A DNA stretch of 64,000 nucleotides from Luteibacter sp. dw_328 (GTDB taxonomy: Bacteria; Pseudomonadota; Gammaproteobacteria; Xanthomonadales; Rhodanobacteraceae), in assembly GCF_018449605.1 (NCBI RefSeq), contig NZ_JAAVUW010000005.1:186001-250000 (forward strand). Reading direction: 5' to 3'. Each line of letters opens with the position of its first letter. The first letter of the stretch is position 1. The notes beneath the pieces are model-generated. The model was given only the letters and a program-made list of their open reading frames with translations. It was not told the origin of the DNA and did not search any database. Of this stretch, positions 8,760-17,867 are shown piece after piece. Both the position numbers and the translations under genes were made by a program.

Positions 8760-10997
8760 ATGAAGTCACGCTCGTTCGCCCAGCTGTTTGGCGTGTTGGT
8801 CCTTGCCTGGGTCGCTCTCAATCTTCCGCTGCTGCTTGGCCTGCGCGTCCTTCCCGGCGACGCCATGAACGAGTTCTACCCGATGGTGTACTTCAACGTG
8901 CACAGCATCCGGACGGGCCTCGCACCCTGGTGGAACCCCCTCATCTTCGGCGGCTACCCGCAAATCGCGGACCCCCAGGCCATGCTGTTCTCTCCGCTGC
9001 TGATGGCCTGGATGCTGCTGCGCACGGATCCGGGCACGACCTGGTTCGTATGGGCCGCGCTCTTGCACGTGCTGATGGGTGGCGGTGCGTTCCTGGCGCT
9101 CATGCGCCGGTTCGGCAGTACGGATTTTGGCGCCACACTGGGTGCCATTGTCTTCATGGCGGGCGGCGTCGCCGCATCGCGCATTCAGTACGTACCGATC
9201 GTTCTGGCTTACAGTTTCCTCCCCGTGACGCTGCTGGCACTGCGTTGGTTTCTCGACCGGCCAGCCGTGTGGCGAGGTGCCATCGCGGGTCTCGCCGCTG
9301 GCGCCATTCTCGTTGAGCCGGTGCAACTGACCTACCTGATCGGGCTGATGCTCGTCCCCTATGCCGCCTGGGTAGTGGCGGCTCGCTGGCCGTCCTGGAC
9401 GCCACAGCTGCGTTATCGTGTCATCGCTGGTGCCGTCCTCGGCGGTGGTATCGCGACCGCGATGGCGCTGCCTCAGCTGCTCCTGAGTTATGCCTTTGTG
9501 GCGGTATCCAATCGCCCTCAGCTTCCACTCGAATCGGCGACGTCGATGTCCGTCGACTGGCGCACCTTCCTCACCCTGTTCGACCCGAACGCGCTACAAA
9601 GCCTGCGTGGAAAGTACACCGGCGCGGTCGACCCCATTGAGACCTTCCTCTACATCGGCGCCCTTCCGTCGCTGCTGTTCTGCATGGGCCTGAGAAAGGC
9701 ATGGGCCGTCCCCATACAACGACGTCACCTCATTTTCTTCGGGGCAACGTCGATTGCCGCGATCGTCTACATGGTGGGTGGCCATACGCCGATTTACGGC
9801 TGGCTTTACCACACGTTGCCAGGAATAAAACAGTTCCGACGGCCTTCGGACTCGGCATACCTGCTGAACCTTGCACTTGCCGCTGCCGTCGCGTTCGGGG
9901 CCTCGCACGTCGACCTCGCTGATCGCCGACGGATGACCTGGCTGCTGGCGGCGGCGACCTGCTGGCTCCTCCTCGCCAGCCTCGCCATGCGCGGGACGGG
10001 CGAGGGCTGGCAGGCCGCCAGCATCGTCGCGCCGATGGCTGCGGCCGCGGCGCTATGGCATGCACGCCGCTCGACGAATACCCGGCACGTGGCGATCGCC
10101 CTCCTGGCGGTAGTCGTCGTCGACTACCGCTGCTTCAACCTCAATGGCGAGTTCAACCAGCGCGGCGATGCGGGAAAGAAGTTCAGGGAGAACGCGGCGG
10201 TGACCTTCCTCGCGACGCGACTGCGCGACATCCCACCGGGTGAGTTGCCACCCCGTATCGAAGCCACCGACCTCGGCGCGGGATGGAAGAATCTCGTCGT
10301 CCTACGCGATCTGCCGGCGACACACGGTTACGGGCCGCTGCGCTGGGTGATCTTCGACCGCTTGTACGGCGCGTATTCGGACGGGGACGGTCCGCGCCCG
10401 ACCACGGTCTACAATCCGGATCCTTCCGGCGCCATGAACCGTATGCTCGGCGTGGCCTACGTCGCGCTGCCCGCGGGGACATCCACACTTTCCTGGCAAC
10501 ACCCTCCGGTGTTGCCAGCGTCACGGGTCTACGCGGACGACAAAACGGAGATCATCCGCACGACATCGTCACCCAGCGTTGTCGCGCCCACCGAGGCTAT
10601 CGTGCTGCCCCTGGGATCGCTGCCCTCGCCTGCGGAGTTTGCCTCCGCCGACTTTGGTCACACTGTCTTTCTTACCCCGCGCGATCAGGCGGACGCTGAC
10701 CTGGTCACGCAGGACGCCGCGACCTGCACGGGCCAGCTCACGATACGGGCATCGCAGGCAACCAACATCCGCACGGACATCAAGACCTCCGGTTCGGCGC
10801 CAGGGTGGCTGGTGATGTCGGGTCAGGATTTCCCCGGCTGGGTGACACGTATCGACGGGCAAGAGGTGCCGCACCACCGGGCGAATGGGCTGGTGCGCGC
10901 CGTCTGCGTCCCGGCGGGTGAGCACACGGTTACGTTCACTTATCAGCCGTCGCGCATGGTCAGCGAGGTGCTGGGGCGACCCACCGCGTGGCGGTGA
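8760..10997 (+). CDS. YfhO-like polytopic membrane protein (GT-C-like)
   Basis: A 745-residue inner-membrane protein. It has a first helix (AQLFGVLVLAWVALNLPLLLG), then a periplasmic loop with a PWWNPLIFGGYPQIADPQA pattern typical of GT-C glycosyltransferases and YfhO proteins. About ten more hydrophobic segments run to residue 460, and a large soluble C-terminal region ends in GWLVMSGQDFPGWVTRIDGQ. That PGW-x-ARVDG-like motif is the hallmark of the YfhO family C-terminus. In Gram-positives YfhO acts in glycosylation of cell-wall or lipid glycans. Its role in Gram-negatives is not established, and lipid-linked sugar transfer is an inference. The gene stands alone and converges on the J-domain gene 25 bases later. 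Confidence 0.75.
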   Translation: MKSRSFAQLFGVLVLAWVALNLPLLLGLRVLPGDAMNEFYPMVYFNVHSIRTGLAPWWNPLIFGGYPQIADPQAMLFSPLLMAWMLLRTDPGTTWFVWAALLHVLMGGGAFLALMRRFGSTDFGATLGAIVFMAGGVAASRIQYVPIVLAYSFLPVTLLALRWFLDRPAVWRGAIAGLAAGAILVEPVQLTYLIGLMLVPYAAWVVAARWPSWTPQLRYRVIAGAVLGGGIATAMALPQLLLSYAFVAVSNRPQLPLESATSMSVDWRTFLTLFDPNALQSLRGKYTGAVDPIETFLYIGALPSLLFCMGLRKAWAVPIQRRHLIFFGATSIAAIVYMVGGHTPIYGWLYHTLPGIKQFRRPSDSAYLLNLALAAAVAFGASHVDLADRRRMTWLLAAATCWLLLASLAMRGTGEGWQAASIVAPMAAAAALWHARRSTNTRHVAIALLAVVVVDYRCFNLNGEFNQRGDAGKKFRENAAVTFLATRLRDIPPGELPPRIEATDLGAGWKNLVVLRDLPATHGYGPLRWVIFDRLYGAYSDGDGPRPTTVYNPDPSGAMNRMLGVAYVALPAGTSTLSWQHPPVLPASRVYADDKTEIIRTTSSPSVVAPTEAIVLPLGSLPSPAEFASADFGHTVFLTPRDQADADLVTQDAATCTGQLTIRASQATNIRTDIKTSGSAPGWLVMSGQDFPGWVTRIDGQEVPHHRANGLVRAVCVPAGEHTVTFTYQPSRMVSEVLGRPTAWR

Positions 10998-11022
10998 AGG
11001 TAAGTGGTTCGCTCGACAGGGG

Positions 11023-12135
11023 CTAGTCGAACAGATGGTCGTTGTGTTGCGCGGCCAGTTCGAACTTCATGCGCTTCAGCCAAGGCTTAAGACGCTTGAT
11101 GTCGTCGAACACACGCATATCGCGTTCGGCCAGTTTGACGTGCTCGCGCAAGCTTGTGATTTGAGCAGTGAAGACGCGTTTGACGTTCTTCGGCGTTACG
11201 GACGACATCGGATTCATTCGGCTTTTCATCAGATAGCTGAGTTGAATCTCACCGAGCTCTGTATCGAGATCGCTCAGCTGCTGTTTCAGGATCGCGTTCC
11301 AGCGCTTGAGCTTTTCCTCGCCGACATTTTCCAGGGCCGCCTGGTCAATGTGCTCCAGCTCCAGCTGGATTTCGAGCAGATCGAGCAGGCTCCGGCTGGC
11401 GTAGGCCGTGTTCACCCGTTTCATCAGGGCAACCTTCCGTTCGCGCTCGACAGGATCACTCTCGCGATCGGGATGCAGCACGCTTGCCAGTTTTCGGTAG
11501 ACCTCGCGAATCGATAGATGGATTTCCGCCTGCTCGGCGCGCGCACGCTCTTCGGCCGCTTCCTGCTTTGGCGTCTTCTTGCGCTTCGCGTGATACGCCG
11601 CCCTCTCTGCCCGCGCTTGCTCGTCTCGCTTGTCGAGTTGCTCCTGCACATGCCGGAGAATGTCGTCGGGCGAACTGAGATCGACATCGTCGCCGATGTC
11701 GATATCGAACGTGGCCTTCAGGTCATTCCGCAGGTCCTCCATGGCCTCAGCTTCGACGTCAGCATCCGGCGCCTTGTAGCGCTCGTAAATCTCAGCGAGC
11801 GAAGGATCGTCGACGGACGGAAGAATGAGCTCCGCGAAGTAACAGATCAGATCGGCGACCGTCTGACGCTCGCCTTTGGTAAGCGCCTTCTCGCCATACG
11901 ATCCGTCGAGGCGCTGCACCATCTGAATACGCACCGTGTCGAACTCAGCCTTGAGGGGTTCGAACTCATCGTTGTATCGCCGCTGGAATTCGGGACCGAA
12001 CGCCTCCCATTCGGCCAACGAAGCCCGGCGCTTCTCAATTCTGGCGATCAGCGCGTTGAACGCTTTCTGGCCTTTTGAAAGGAGCCGGTCGGCGCCAGCG
12101 CCAGTCGCGCCGATGGGGTTGAGCGTTTTCTTCAC
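11023..12135 (-). CDS. J-domain (DnaJ-like) protein with coiled coils
   Basis: A 370-residue soluble, highly charged protein. Near residues 205-260 it contains a J-domain-like segment: IREVYRKLASVLHPDRES, with the essential HPD, followed by a helix KVALMKRVNTAYASRSLLDLLE. The rest is mostly helical and coiled coil (EQARAERAAYHAKRKKTPKQEAAEERARAEQ). It would recruit an Hsp70 (DnaK) to an unknown client. The N-terminal 150 residues match nothing I know. There is no G/F or zinc-finger region, so it is a class III J protein. It is single-gene, convergent with the YfhO-like gene and divergent from hipBA. Confidence 0.72.
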   Translation of the reverse strand: MKKTLNPIGATGAGADRLLSKGQKAFNALIARIEKRRASLAEWEAFGPEFQRRYNDEFEPLKAEFDTVRIQMVQRLDGSYGEKALTKGERQTVADLICYFAELILPSVDDPSLAEIYERYKAPDADVEAEAMEDLRNDLKATFDIDIGDDVDLSSPDDILRHVQEQLDKRDEQARAERAAYHAKRKKTPKQEAAEERARAEQAEIHLSIREVYRKLASVLHPDRESDPVERERKVALMKRVNTAYASRSLLDLLEIQLELEHIDQAALENVGEEKLKRWNAILKQQLSDLDTELGEIQLSYLMKSRMNPMSSVTPKNVKRVFTAQITSLREHVKLAERDMRVFDDIKRLKPWLKRMKFELAAQHNDHLFD

Positions 12136-12271
12136 GATGAAGCGATTCCGGGAGCACGAGATGATGCGCCGGATATGTTAAGGCATGAGGTCGTTTTCGC
12201 TGTCGCGTTGGTCCAGCCGGTGGAAGTGGCGCGGCTGCATCCGCTCCCTACCGGAACCGAGACGCTTGCAC

Positions 12272-12293
12272 TTATTGATATTTACATCAATAA
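12272..12293. promoter_or_regulatory. hipBA operator O1
   Basis: A perfect 8-bp inverted repeat TTATTGAT-N6-ATCAATAA. Its core TTGA-N8-TCAA (12275-12290) recurs 40 bp downstream. It lies in the AT-rich promoter region 38 bases before hipB. HipB proteins bind pairs of such palindromes to repress their own operon. Confidence 0.7.
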
Positions 12294-12314
12294 TCTGGCT
12301 TAACTAGCCAATAC

Positions 12315-12330
12315 TTGACGTATTTATCAA
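12315..12330. promoter_or_regulatory. hipBA operator O2
   Basis: TTGA-N8-TCAA, the same half-sites and spacing as O1, with centres 40 bp apart (about four helical turns). It ends exactly at the base before the hipB start codon, so bound HipB would also mask the ribosome binding region. Confidence 0.6.
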
Positions 12331-12585
12331 ATGCAAACTCTGGCTGAACTCGGCGAGGCTGTTGCCACCAGGCGCAAAGCGCTTGGCTTAAAGCAGGCCA
12401 TGGTCGCTGAAAGCGCAGGAATCACCCCAGAGTCGCTATCGCGTTTCGAGCGCGGGAGATCGGCGGAATTTGGCTCGCGCAAGCTGCTAGCGGTGCTGGC
12501 CGTCATCGGCATGGAACTGCACTTCATCGAAGAGGGTGCATCCGGCTCATTGGATGAACTTCGCAAGGAGCGGGGAGGCACATGA
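12331..12585 (+). CDS. hipB: HipB-type antitoxin, XRE family DNA-binding protein
   Basis: An 84-residue helix-turn-helix protein of the Cro/C1 type: GEAVATRRKALGLKQAMVAESAGITPESLSRFERG is the two-helix DNA reader. The C-terminus (LAVLAVIGMELHFIE) forms the dimer strand found in HipB. It should neutralise the kinase encoded next and repress the operon through the two TTGA-N8-TCAA palindromes upstream. The stop codon overlaps the toxin start by 4 bases (ATGA), the usual antitoxin-toxin coupling. No clear ribosome binding site is present because the second operator abuts the start, hinting at leaderless or weak initiation. Confidence 0.88.
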   Translation: MQTLAELGEAVATRRKALGLKQAMVAESAGITPESLSRFERGRSAEFGSRKLLAVLAVIGMELHFIEEGASGSLDELRKERGGT

Positions 12586-13913
12586 AGCTGTCGGTCTACG
12601 TGCTGGGGCGCGACGTGGCTACGCTGGAGTCGGTGGGCGATTTCCGCAGCGTGCTCACTTACAACGCGAGAACGGCACCCAACGATTTCGTCTCGCTAAC
12701 AATGGGCGTACGCACCGAGTCCTGGGGTTGGGACGATACGCTACCTCCGGTTCTACAGATGAACCTCCCCGAGGGCTATCTTCTCCAGGTGCTGCAAGAA
12801 AAGTTCGGGCCGCACGTCGGCGCCAGTCCGTCAGCCCTGCTTTCCGTCGTAGGTCGCAACATGGTGGGGCGTCTGCAAGTCGCAGCGCCTGGCGCCAGGT
12901 TGGATGAACCGACCGAGCCTATCGAAGTTTCCGCGCTGCTAAAGGGTGACAATTCCGAAGAAGCGTTCGCCGAACTGGTCCGCCAGCACGCGACCAGCGG
13001 TGTGTCGGGCGTCGTGCCCAAATTCCTGGACGCTCAGGACGAGCGCATAGCATTGGGGCCGCACCATAAGGCAACGCTGCTAACGCGCCGGCACATCATT
13101 AAAGGCTCTTCGCGCTTATTACCCTTTGCAGCTTTGAACGAACACCTGTGCATGCGGGTCGCCGCTAAGGTCTCACCGGCCGCAAAAACCGAAGTCTCCC
13201 AGGATGGACAGGCACTGGTGGTGCACCGTTTTGACGTGGACGAGCATGGCCAGCCGCGGTGGGGAATGGAGGATTTCTGCGCACTGCTCGGCATGCGCCC
13301 GTCAGCGAAATACGACGCCACTTGGGAGCGTGTCGCGAAGGCGGTGCGAGATCATGTCCCGGGCACGTTGCGAATCAATACCTTTCGCCAACTGGCGACC
13401 ACGCTGCTGCTCACTTATGCATTAAGAAACGCCGACTGTCATTCCAAGAACATCGCTCTTCTCTACACCTCGCGAACCGATGTCCACCTGGCACCTGTGT
13501 ACGACATGCTAACCACCAGCGTCTATGCCGGATACCGGCACAACCCTCCAGCCATCTCGTTCATGGGAAAGAAAACGTGGGCGCCTGGCAAGAACTTGCA
13601 GACATTCATTGCGAACACCTTCGGAATTTCAGCGAAAGAGCAGTTGGAGATTGTCGAAGGCATCGGCCAGGCGGTTTGCGAGGTGGCACCGGCGGTACGC
13701 GTCGCCATGGAGGAACACCCGGCTTTCAGGGACATTGGAAAGCGCATGCTCCTTGCGTGGGATGAAGGCATCAACGGGCTACGCAACAAGAAGACATATG
13801 CACTGGGCGCAGCTCCGTTAGGAGATGCCTTCGCTGGATTCTCCGACCCACCGAAACTGGAAGACGCAAAAATCAAGATCGGGCGTTCGGAGCTTCTAGG
13901 ACGTCAAAAATGA
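12582..13913 (+). CDS. hipA: HipA-type Ser/Thr kinase toxin
   Basis: A 443-residue HipA-like kinase. In E. coli HipA phosphorylates glutamyl-tRNA synthetase and induces dormancy. The N-terminal HipA subdomain (LSVYVLGRDVATLESVGDF, NLPEGYLLQ, VVGRNMVGRL) is followed by a P-loop-like SGVVPK (142-147), Lys174 (HIIKGSS) for ATP, the catalytic loop RNADCHSKN (Asp285, Asn290) and the metal-binding YDML (Asp308). All key catalytic positions are retained, so it should be active. The second catalytic-loop residue is Cys rather than the more usual His/Ala. It forms a type II toxin-antitoxin operon with hipB. Its 3' end overlaps the convergent GH30 gene by 10 bases. Confidence 0.9.
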   Translation: MKLSVYVLGRDVATLESVGDFRSVLTYNARTAPNDFVSLTMGVRTESWGWDDTLPPVLQMNLPEGYLLQVLQEKFGPHVGASPSALLSVVGRNMVGRLQVAAPGARLDEPTEPIEVSALLKGDNSEEAFAELVRQHATSGVSGVVPKFLDAQDERIALGPHHKATLLTRRHIIKGSSRLLPFAALNEHLCMRVAAKVSPAAKTEVSQDGQALVVHRFDVDEHGQPRWGMEDFCALLGMRPSAKYDATWERVAKAVRDHVPGTLRINTFRQLATTLLLTYALRNADCHSKNIALLYTSRTDVHLAPVYDMLTTSVYAGYRHNPPAISFMGKKTWAPGKNLQTFIANTFGISAKEQLEIVEGIGQAVCEVAPAVRVAMEEHPAFRDIGKRMLLAWDEGINGLRNKKTYALGAAPLGDAFAGFSDPPKLEDAKIKIGRSELLGRQK

Positions 13914-15484
13914 TCGAGTCGTTGCTGGAGACGATTCCCACCCAACCACCGTTGCGCCCGCCGTATCCATCCAGCAGCCAGATCCGGATCCCACACAAAA
14001 GTCGCCACACTCTCTGGCGGCATCGGGTATTCGAATCGATTCTTCCCGTCGACGACCGAGACGCGTCGAATCTCCTTGTTGAGATTCACCATCACCAAAG
14101 CGATCGATCCGTCGGAGTCGTTCTGAAATGCGACGTTCGCAACACCATTGTCGTTGACGTCGGTATCCGTGGAGTTCACCCGGAATGCTCCCGGCTCGAC
14201 GAAGCGGCTGAAGTGCGCCAGCGCGTAGTACTCATCGTTGCGGGTCACTTCGCCCGTTTCCGAGTCGATCGTGATGACGCCTTTGCAGCGCGAGCACCCA
14301 CCAAAGTGGGGACCGTGATTCTCGTCCAGTGCAAGGTTCCAGTAGACCACGCCACGCGCCCACTGCCTTATTCCCGTGACGAGCAGGTTTCGTGAGAACC
14401 AGAGCAACTCGCCGTTGACGGACAAGGGCCACTCACCGCCGGTGCACTCCGTTATGTACGCGTCCTTGTCGGGATGCGCGCGATGCACACGGCCCTGCTC
14501 ATGCTGGCTGCCGCCATAGCAATGCCACGCGACGCCATCGATGTAGCGCGCGGCGTCGGGATCGGCCAGCACGGCCAACGGTTCTTCGACAGGGGTCCAG
14601 TTGTGGTCCCATTCCAGGATGCTGGTCTTCGGTTTGCGACTGGCCAGTTTCGGGCCGAGATATTGCGAGACCAGTCGCGCTCGCGTCTTGGCACCCATGG
14701 TCATGCCCGGATAGCTGATCGGCGCGTAGGCGGGTTCGTTCTGCAAGGTCAGGGCAAAAATCGGAATGCCCTGCTTCGCGTAAGCGTCTAGGTACTTGAC
14801 GAGATAGTCGGCGTACGTGCTCTCGAACTGCTCTTCCAGTTCCCCGCCCAGCAGATTCTGGGTGGTTCTCATCCATGCGGGTGCGCCCCAGGGCGATGCG
14901 ATGGTGAGCATCCCGGGATTGATGGAGAGGACTTCCCGCATCACAGGCACGACGTCCTGCAGGTTGGGCGCGATGTTGAAGTGCTTGAGCTGCGGGTCGG
15001 TCTGGCCGAAGGGAATATCGTCCAGCGTATAGACGTTCAACGAGAAGTCCGACGAGCCGATGGTCAGGCGCATCATGTTGAAGTTGAGGTTGGGCGGCGG
15101 GCCATATAGCTCGCGCAGAATGTCGTCGCGCTGCTGCGCGCTCATGCGGGTGTGGAGGAGCCATGCCGAGGAGTCCGTCATCGCCGCGCCAAAACCGGTG
15201 ATGGTCTGGTACCGGGTCTTTGTATCGATGACGATATCGGCGCTCGCCGCATCTTGGGCGCTCACCTCGATATCGGGTTGACGCGCCAGCTTCAATTGGT
15301 GATCTGCCGTGCTCAGCCAAACGTCGACGGCGGGCATGATCTGACGGACCGGGGGCGCCGCTTTGGCAGCCGCCACGATGGGCGCTACGAAGCGCGGCAC
15401 ATAAAGGGCAACCAGGCTGAGCAGGGAGATCAAACCGATGGAAGCGGCGACTGCCCAGCGAGGACCCACCTCTCGCTCATCCAT
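13904..15484 (-). CDS. Glycoside hydrolase family 30 (glucosylceramidase-like), membrane-anchored
   Basis: A 526-residue GH30 enzyme of the clan A TIM-barrel fold. Residues 11-30 are one hydrophobic helix behind a charged N-terminus without a signal cleavage site, suggesting a membrane anchor with the domain outside. Family landmarks are ITGFGAAMTDSSAWLL, RLTIGSSDFSL, ASPWGAPAWMRT, then ALTLQNEP (Glu250, acid/base) and ITECTGGEW (Glu346, nucleophile). The C-terminal beta domain runs from about residue 430. GH30 members cleave beta-glucosides, glucosylceramide, beta-1,6-glucan or xylans. The subfamily resembles the GH30_1/30_3 glucosylceramidase-like group, but the substrate is not fixed by sequence. 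The gene is divergent from the esterase gene at 15837. Confidence 0.88.
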   Translation of the reverse strand: MDEREVGPRWAVAASIGLISLLSLVALYVPRFVAPIVAAAKAAPPVRQIMPAVDVWLSTADHQLKLARQPDIEVSAQDAASADIVIDTKTRYQTITGFGAAMTDSSAWLLHTRMSAQQRDDILRELYGPPPNLNFNMMRLTIGSSDFSLNVYTLDDIPFGQTDPQLKHFNIAPNLQDVVPVMREVLSINPGMLTIASPWGAPAWMRTTQNLLGGELEEQFESTYADYLVKYLDAYAKQGIPIFALTLQNEPAYAPISYPGMTMGAKTRARLVSQYLGPKLASRKPKTSILEWDHNWTPVEEPLAVLADPDAARYIDGVAWHCYGGSQHEQGRVHRAHPDKDAYITECTGGEWPLSVNGELLWFSRNLLVTGIRQWARGVVYWNLALDENHGPHFGGCSRCKGVITIDSETGEVTRNDEYYALAHFSRFVEPGAFRVNSTDTDVNDNGVANVAFQNDSDGSIALVMVNLNKEIRRVSVVDGKNRFEYPMPPESVATFVWDPDLAAGWIRRAQRWLGGNRLQQRLDHF

Positions 15485-15836
15485 GGCGCCCGGACATCCT
15501 GTCGCTCACGTTGCAGCTCACCTGGATCACTACGCTTTCCACTTTTCGCCTCGATTCAGCATAGCGAACCTGCCGCGGGGCCGATAGACCAAGCCGATGC
15601 AGCGCTCAGTCGGCCGCGGAAAAATGCGCCATCTGGTCCACCCCTGCGCCCGAGAGCATCAGGCGCGAAAACGAAGAAGACTTCGCAGCTTCCTGCGTGA
15701 AGACCGACGATGGATGCTGGCCGCCGGCACCGCCGGCAAGGGAAGATATCGACACACGGCTCGGTCAGGCGGGTCGATTCGGTATTACGATCTCCCCCCG
15801 GGCAAGGGATCGTCCGAATGAGGAAAAATCAAGAGC
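15485..15836. other. Divergent intergenic region, no gene seen
   Basis: These 352 bases separate the divergent GH30 and esterase genes and must hold both promoters. I find no convincing small gene, repeat or terminator. Short frames here lack ribosome binding sites and family character. Confidence 0.5.
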
Positions 15837-17471
15837 ATGACGACGCGCACCACCCTATGGATCGTGGCCCTGATGCTCTCAGGGCTGCTAGGTAGCGCCG
15901 TCACGCTGCGCTGGCGGGCCAGCCATACGCCGCCCATCGTCCTGGTAAAGCTCGACGGCGCGGCGAAGCGTCCCGTGTCGGGTCGCTTGCTGGTCTTTGC
16001 GACCCTGGCCAAGAACGCAAAGGCCCAGGCCAAGGGCGGCAAGGTGACCCAGGTGGACGCGGATCCCTGGCATCCCACGCGGACGGCCGTGGCGGCGCGT
16101 GAGATCGTCAGGCTGGCGCCGGAGCAGACCACGGAGATCGACACGGACGCGGTTGCCTTCCCTACCCGCTTCTCGGAACTACCGGCGGGCGAGTATCTGC
16201 TGCAGGCCGTGCTGGACCAGGATCACAACTACAACTACAGCGGACGCGACACCGGCGATCTGGTCAGTCCGATCATCAGCGTGCGCCTGCCCCTTGTCGT
16301 TTCTCCGACCCTCGCACTGGTGCAGGTGCAGGCCGATCCCGATCCCTGGCAGCTGGACTGGGAGACGCCGGAAATACGCGCCGATGCGCCCGAGGCCCGA
16401 CGAAGCACCCAACCGCTCGATGTGACAAGCCGGCTGCTTTCGAACTTCTCGGGACGCCCGACGCACATGCGCGGATGGGTACTCCTGCCGCCCGGCTACA
16501 ACAGCGGCGCCCGCACACGGTATCCCACGGTGTATTTCACCCATGCTTACGGCGGAGACAAGAACAGCCTTGTCGACGATGTCGTCACGGTGCATCTCGC
16601 CACGAGCAAGGGCGAGATGCCGCCGATGATCTGGGTGTTCCTCGACCAATCGGGCACCACCGGCACGAACGAGTTCGCCAACTCGGTGAACAATGGCCCT
16701 TGGGGAGACGCCCTCACGAAGGAGCTCATCCCTGAGCTCGAGGCGAAATTCCGCATGGATGCCAAGCCCTCCGGCCGCCTTCTCACCGGGCACTCATCGG
16801 GTGGCTGGGCAACGCTGTGGCTGCAGACGCAGTATCCGAAAATCTTCGGTGGCACGTGGTCGACCTCGCCCGATCCGGTCGACTTCCATGACTTCTCCGG
16901 CGTGGATATCTACACACGCAACGCGAACTTCTATCGAAGGCCGGACGGCATGCTCTGGCCCATCAGCCGCGTTCACTTTCACGGGGAGGGGTCCTTCGCC
17001 GATGCCGCGCAGCTGGAACGCGTCCTGGGTCCCTACGGCGGACAAGTGTCATCTTACGAGTGGGTGTTCTCGCCGAGGAATGTCGACGGAACACCGATGC
17101 TTCTGTTCGATCGCTACTCAGGCCAGATCGACCCCCAGGTCCAGGCCTACTGGATCGAGCACTACGATATTGCGCGATACATTCGCCTGAACTGGCCGAC
17201 ACTGAAGCCGGACCTCGATGGCAAGATCCACATCGTCGTGGGTACGGAAGACAGCTGGTATCTGGACGGCGCCGTGCACAAGCTCAAGGCCGTGCTCGAC
17301 GGGCTGCATGCCAGGTCGGATATTCGTTTCCTGCCCAACAAGGCGCACATGGACCTTTATGCCAAGGGGGACGATCCGAATGCCTTGCTCAAGGAGATGA
17401 GCCAGCAGATGTACGTGGTCGCGCGAGGGACGGCGTCGACGGCACCGGAGACTCCGTCCGACGACCGATGA
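15837..17471 (+). CDS. Alpha/beta-hydrolase esterase (esterase-D / enterochelin-esterase-like)
   Basis: A 544-residue exported hydrolase. The N-terminus has an uncleaved or signal-anchor helix (TLWIVALMLSGLLGSAVTL). Residues 30-200 form a beta-rich domain, and residues 205-530 the alpha/beta-hydrolase fold of the PF00756 esterase group. RYPTVYFTHAYGGD gives the oxyanion region and LLTGHSSGGWATL contains the nucleophile Ser320. The C-terminal VGTEDSWYLDGAV...LPNKAHMDLY supplies the likely acid Asp and His. Such enzymes deacylate sugars or hydrolyse siderophore esters. The large N-terminal domain is unusual for simple esterases. Substrate is unknown. Confidence 0.78.
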   Translation: MTTRTTLWIVALMLSGLLGSAVTLRWRASHTPPIVLVKLDGAAKRPVSGRLLVFATLAKNAKAQAKGGKVTQVDADPWHPTRTAVAAREIVRLAPEQTTEIDTDAVAFPTRFSELPAGEYLLQAVLDQDHNYNYSGRDTGDLVSPIISVRLPLVVSPTLALVQVQADPDPWQLDWETPEIRADAPEARRSTQPLDVTSRLLSNFSGRPTHMRGWVLLPPGYNSGARTRYPTVYFTHAYGGDKNSLVDDVVTVHLATSKGEMPPMIWVFLDQSGTTGTNEFANSVNNGPWGDALTKELIPELEAKFRMDAKPSGRLLTGHSSGGWATLWLQTQYPKIFGGTWSTSPDPVDFHDFSGVDIYTRNANFYRRPDGMLWPISRVHFHGEGSFADAAQLERVLGPYGGQVSSYEWVFSPRNVDGTPMLLFDRYSGQIDPQVQAYWIEHYDIARYIRLNWPTLKPDLDGKIHIVVGTEDSWYLDGAVHKLKAVLDGLHARSDIRFLPNKAHMDLYAKGDDPNALLKEMSQQMYVVARGTASTAPETPSDDR

Positions 17472-17486
17472 CCGGCGCCGTGGCGA

Positions 17487-17867
17487 TCACTCGCGACGCG
17501 AGCGCGCCTTGGCCCGGGGCCGCTTACCGATGGTGGCGGCCTGCGGAACATCCCTGGGCATCGCGGCGGCGCCATGACCGAGCTGCTCCAGCGATGAGAG
17601 ATCGTCGACATAGGACACGAAGTGCTGGAGATAGCCCGGCGAGAGATCGCGCATGAGCGCGATCGAGCGATGGACCAAGGCACTCGAGTTGAGCGGACCC
17701 GCGTTCTCCGGTGCGTGTTCGAGAGACTGACGCAGCTGGCTCTCGGTGCGCATGCGCGACCAGAGCTTCTGGAACTGATCGAGCGCCGCCAGCTCGGGAT
17801 ACGACGACGACGAGCGGGCGACGATTTCGTCGGCGAGACGTCCGAGCGGCCCACGATCAGGGCGCAT
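17487..17867 (-). CDS. DUF2894-like protein, last gene of the motor operon
   Basis: A 126-residue soluble protein with a helical core (PELAALDQFQKLWSRMRTES, SLEHAPENAGPLNSSALVHRSIALMRDLSPGYLQ cut to parts here) and a basic tail ending GKRPRAKARSRRE. This fits the small DUF2894 family that I recall beside DUF802 and OmpA genes in beta- and gammaproteobacteria. The family name is from memory and unverified. Its start overlaps the end of the OmpA-like gene by 11 bases, so it is made with the motor proteins. The NSSALVHRSI...MRDLSP stretch looks like its conserved core. It may be a cytoplasmic partner of the long tail of the channel subunit. No catalytic motif is visible. Confidence 0.65.
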   Translation of the reverse strand: MRPDRGPLGRLADEIVARSSSSYPELAALDQFQKLWSRMRTESQLRQSLEHAPENAGPLNSSALVHRSIALMRDLSPGYLQHFVSYVDDLSSLEQLGHGAAAMPRDVPQAATIGKRPRAKARSRRE

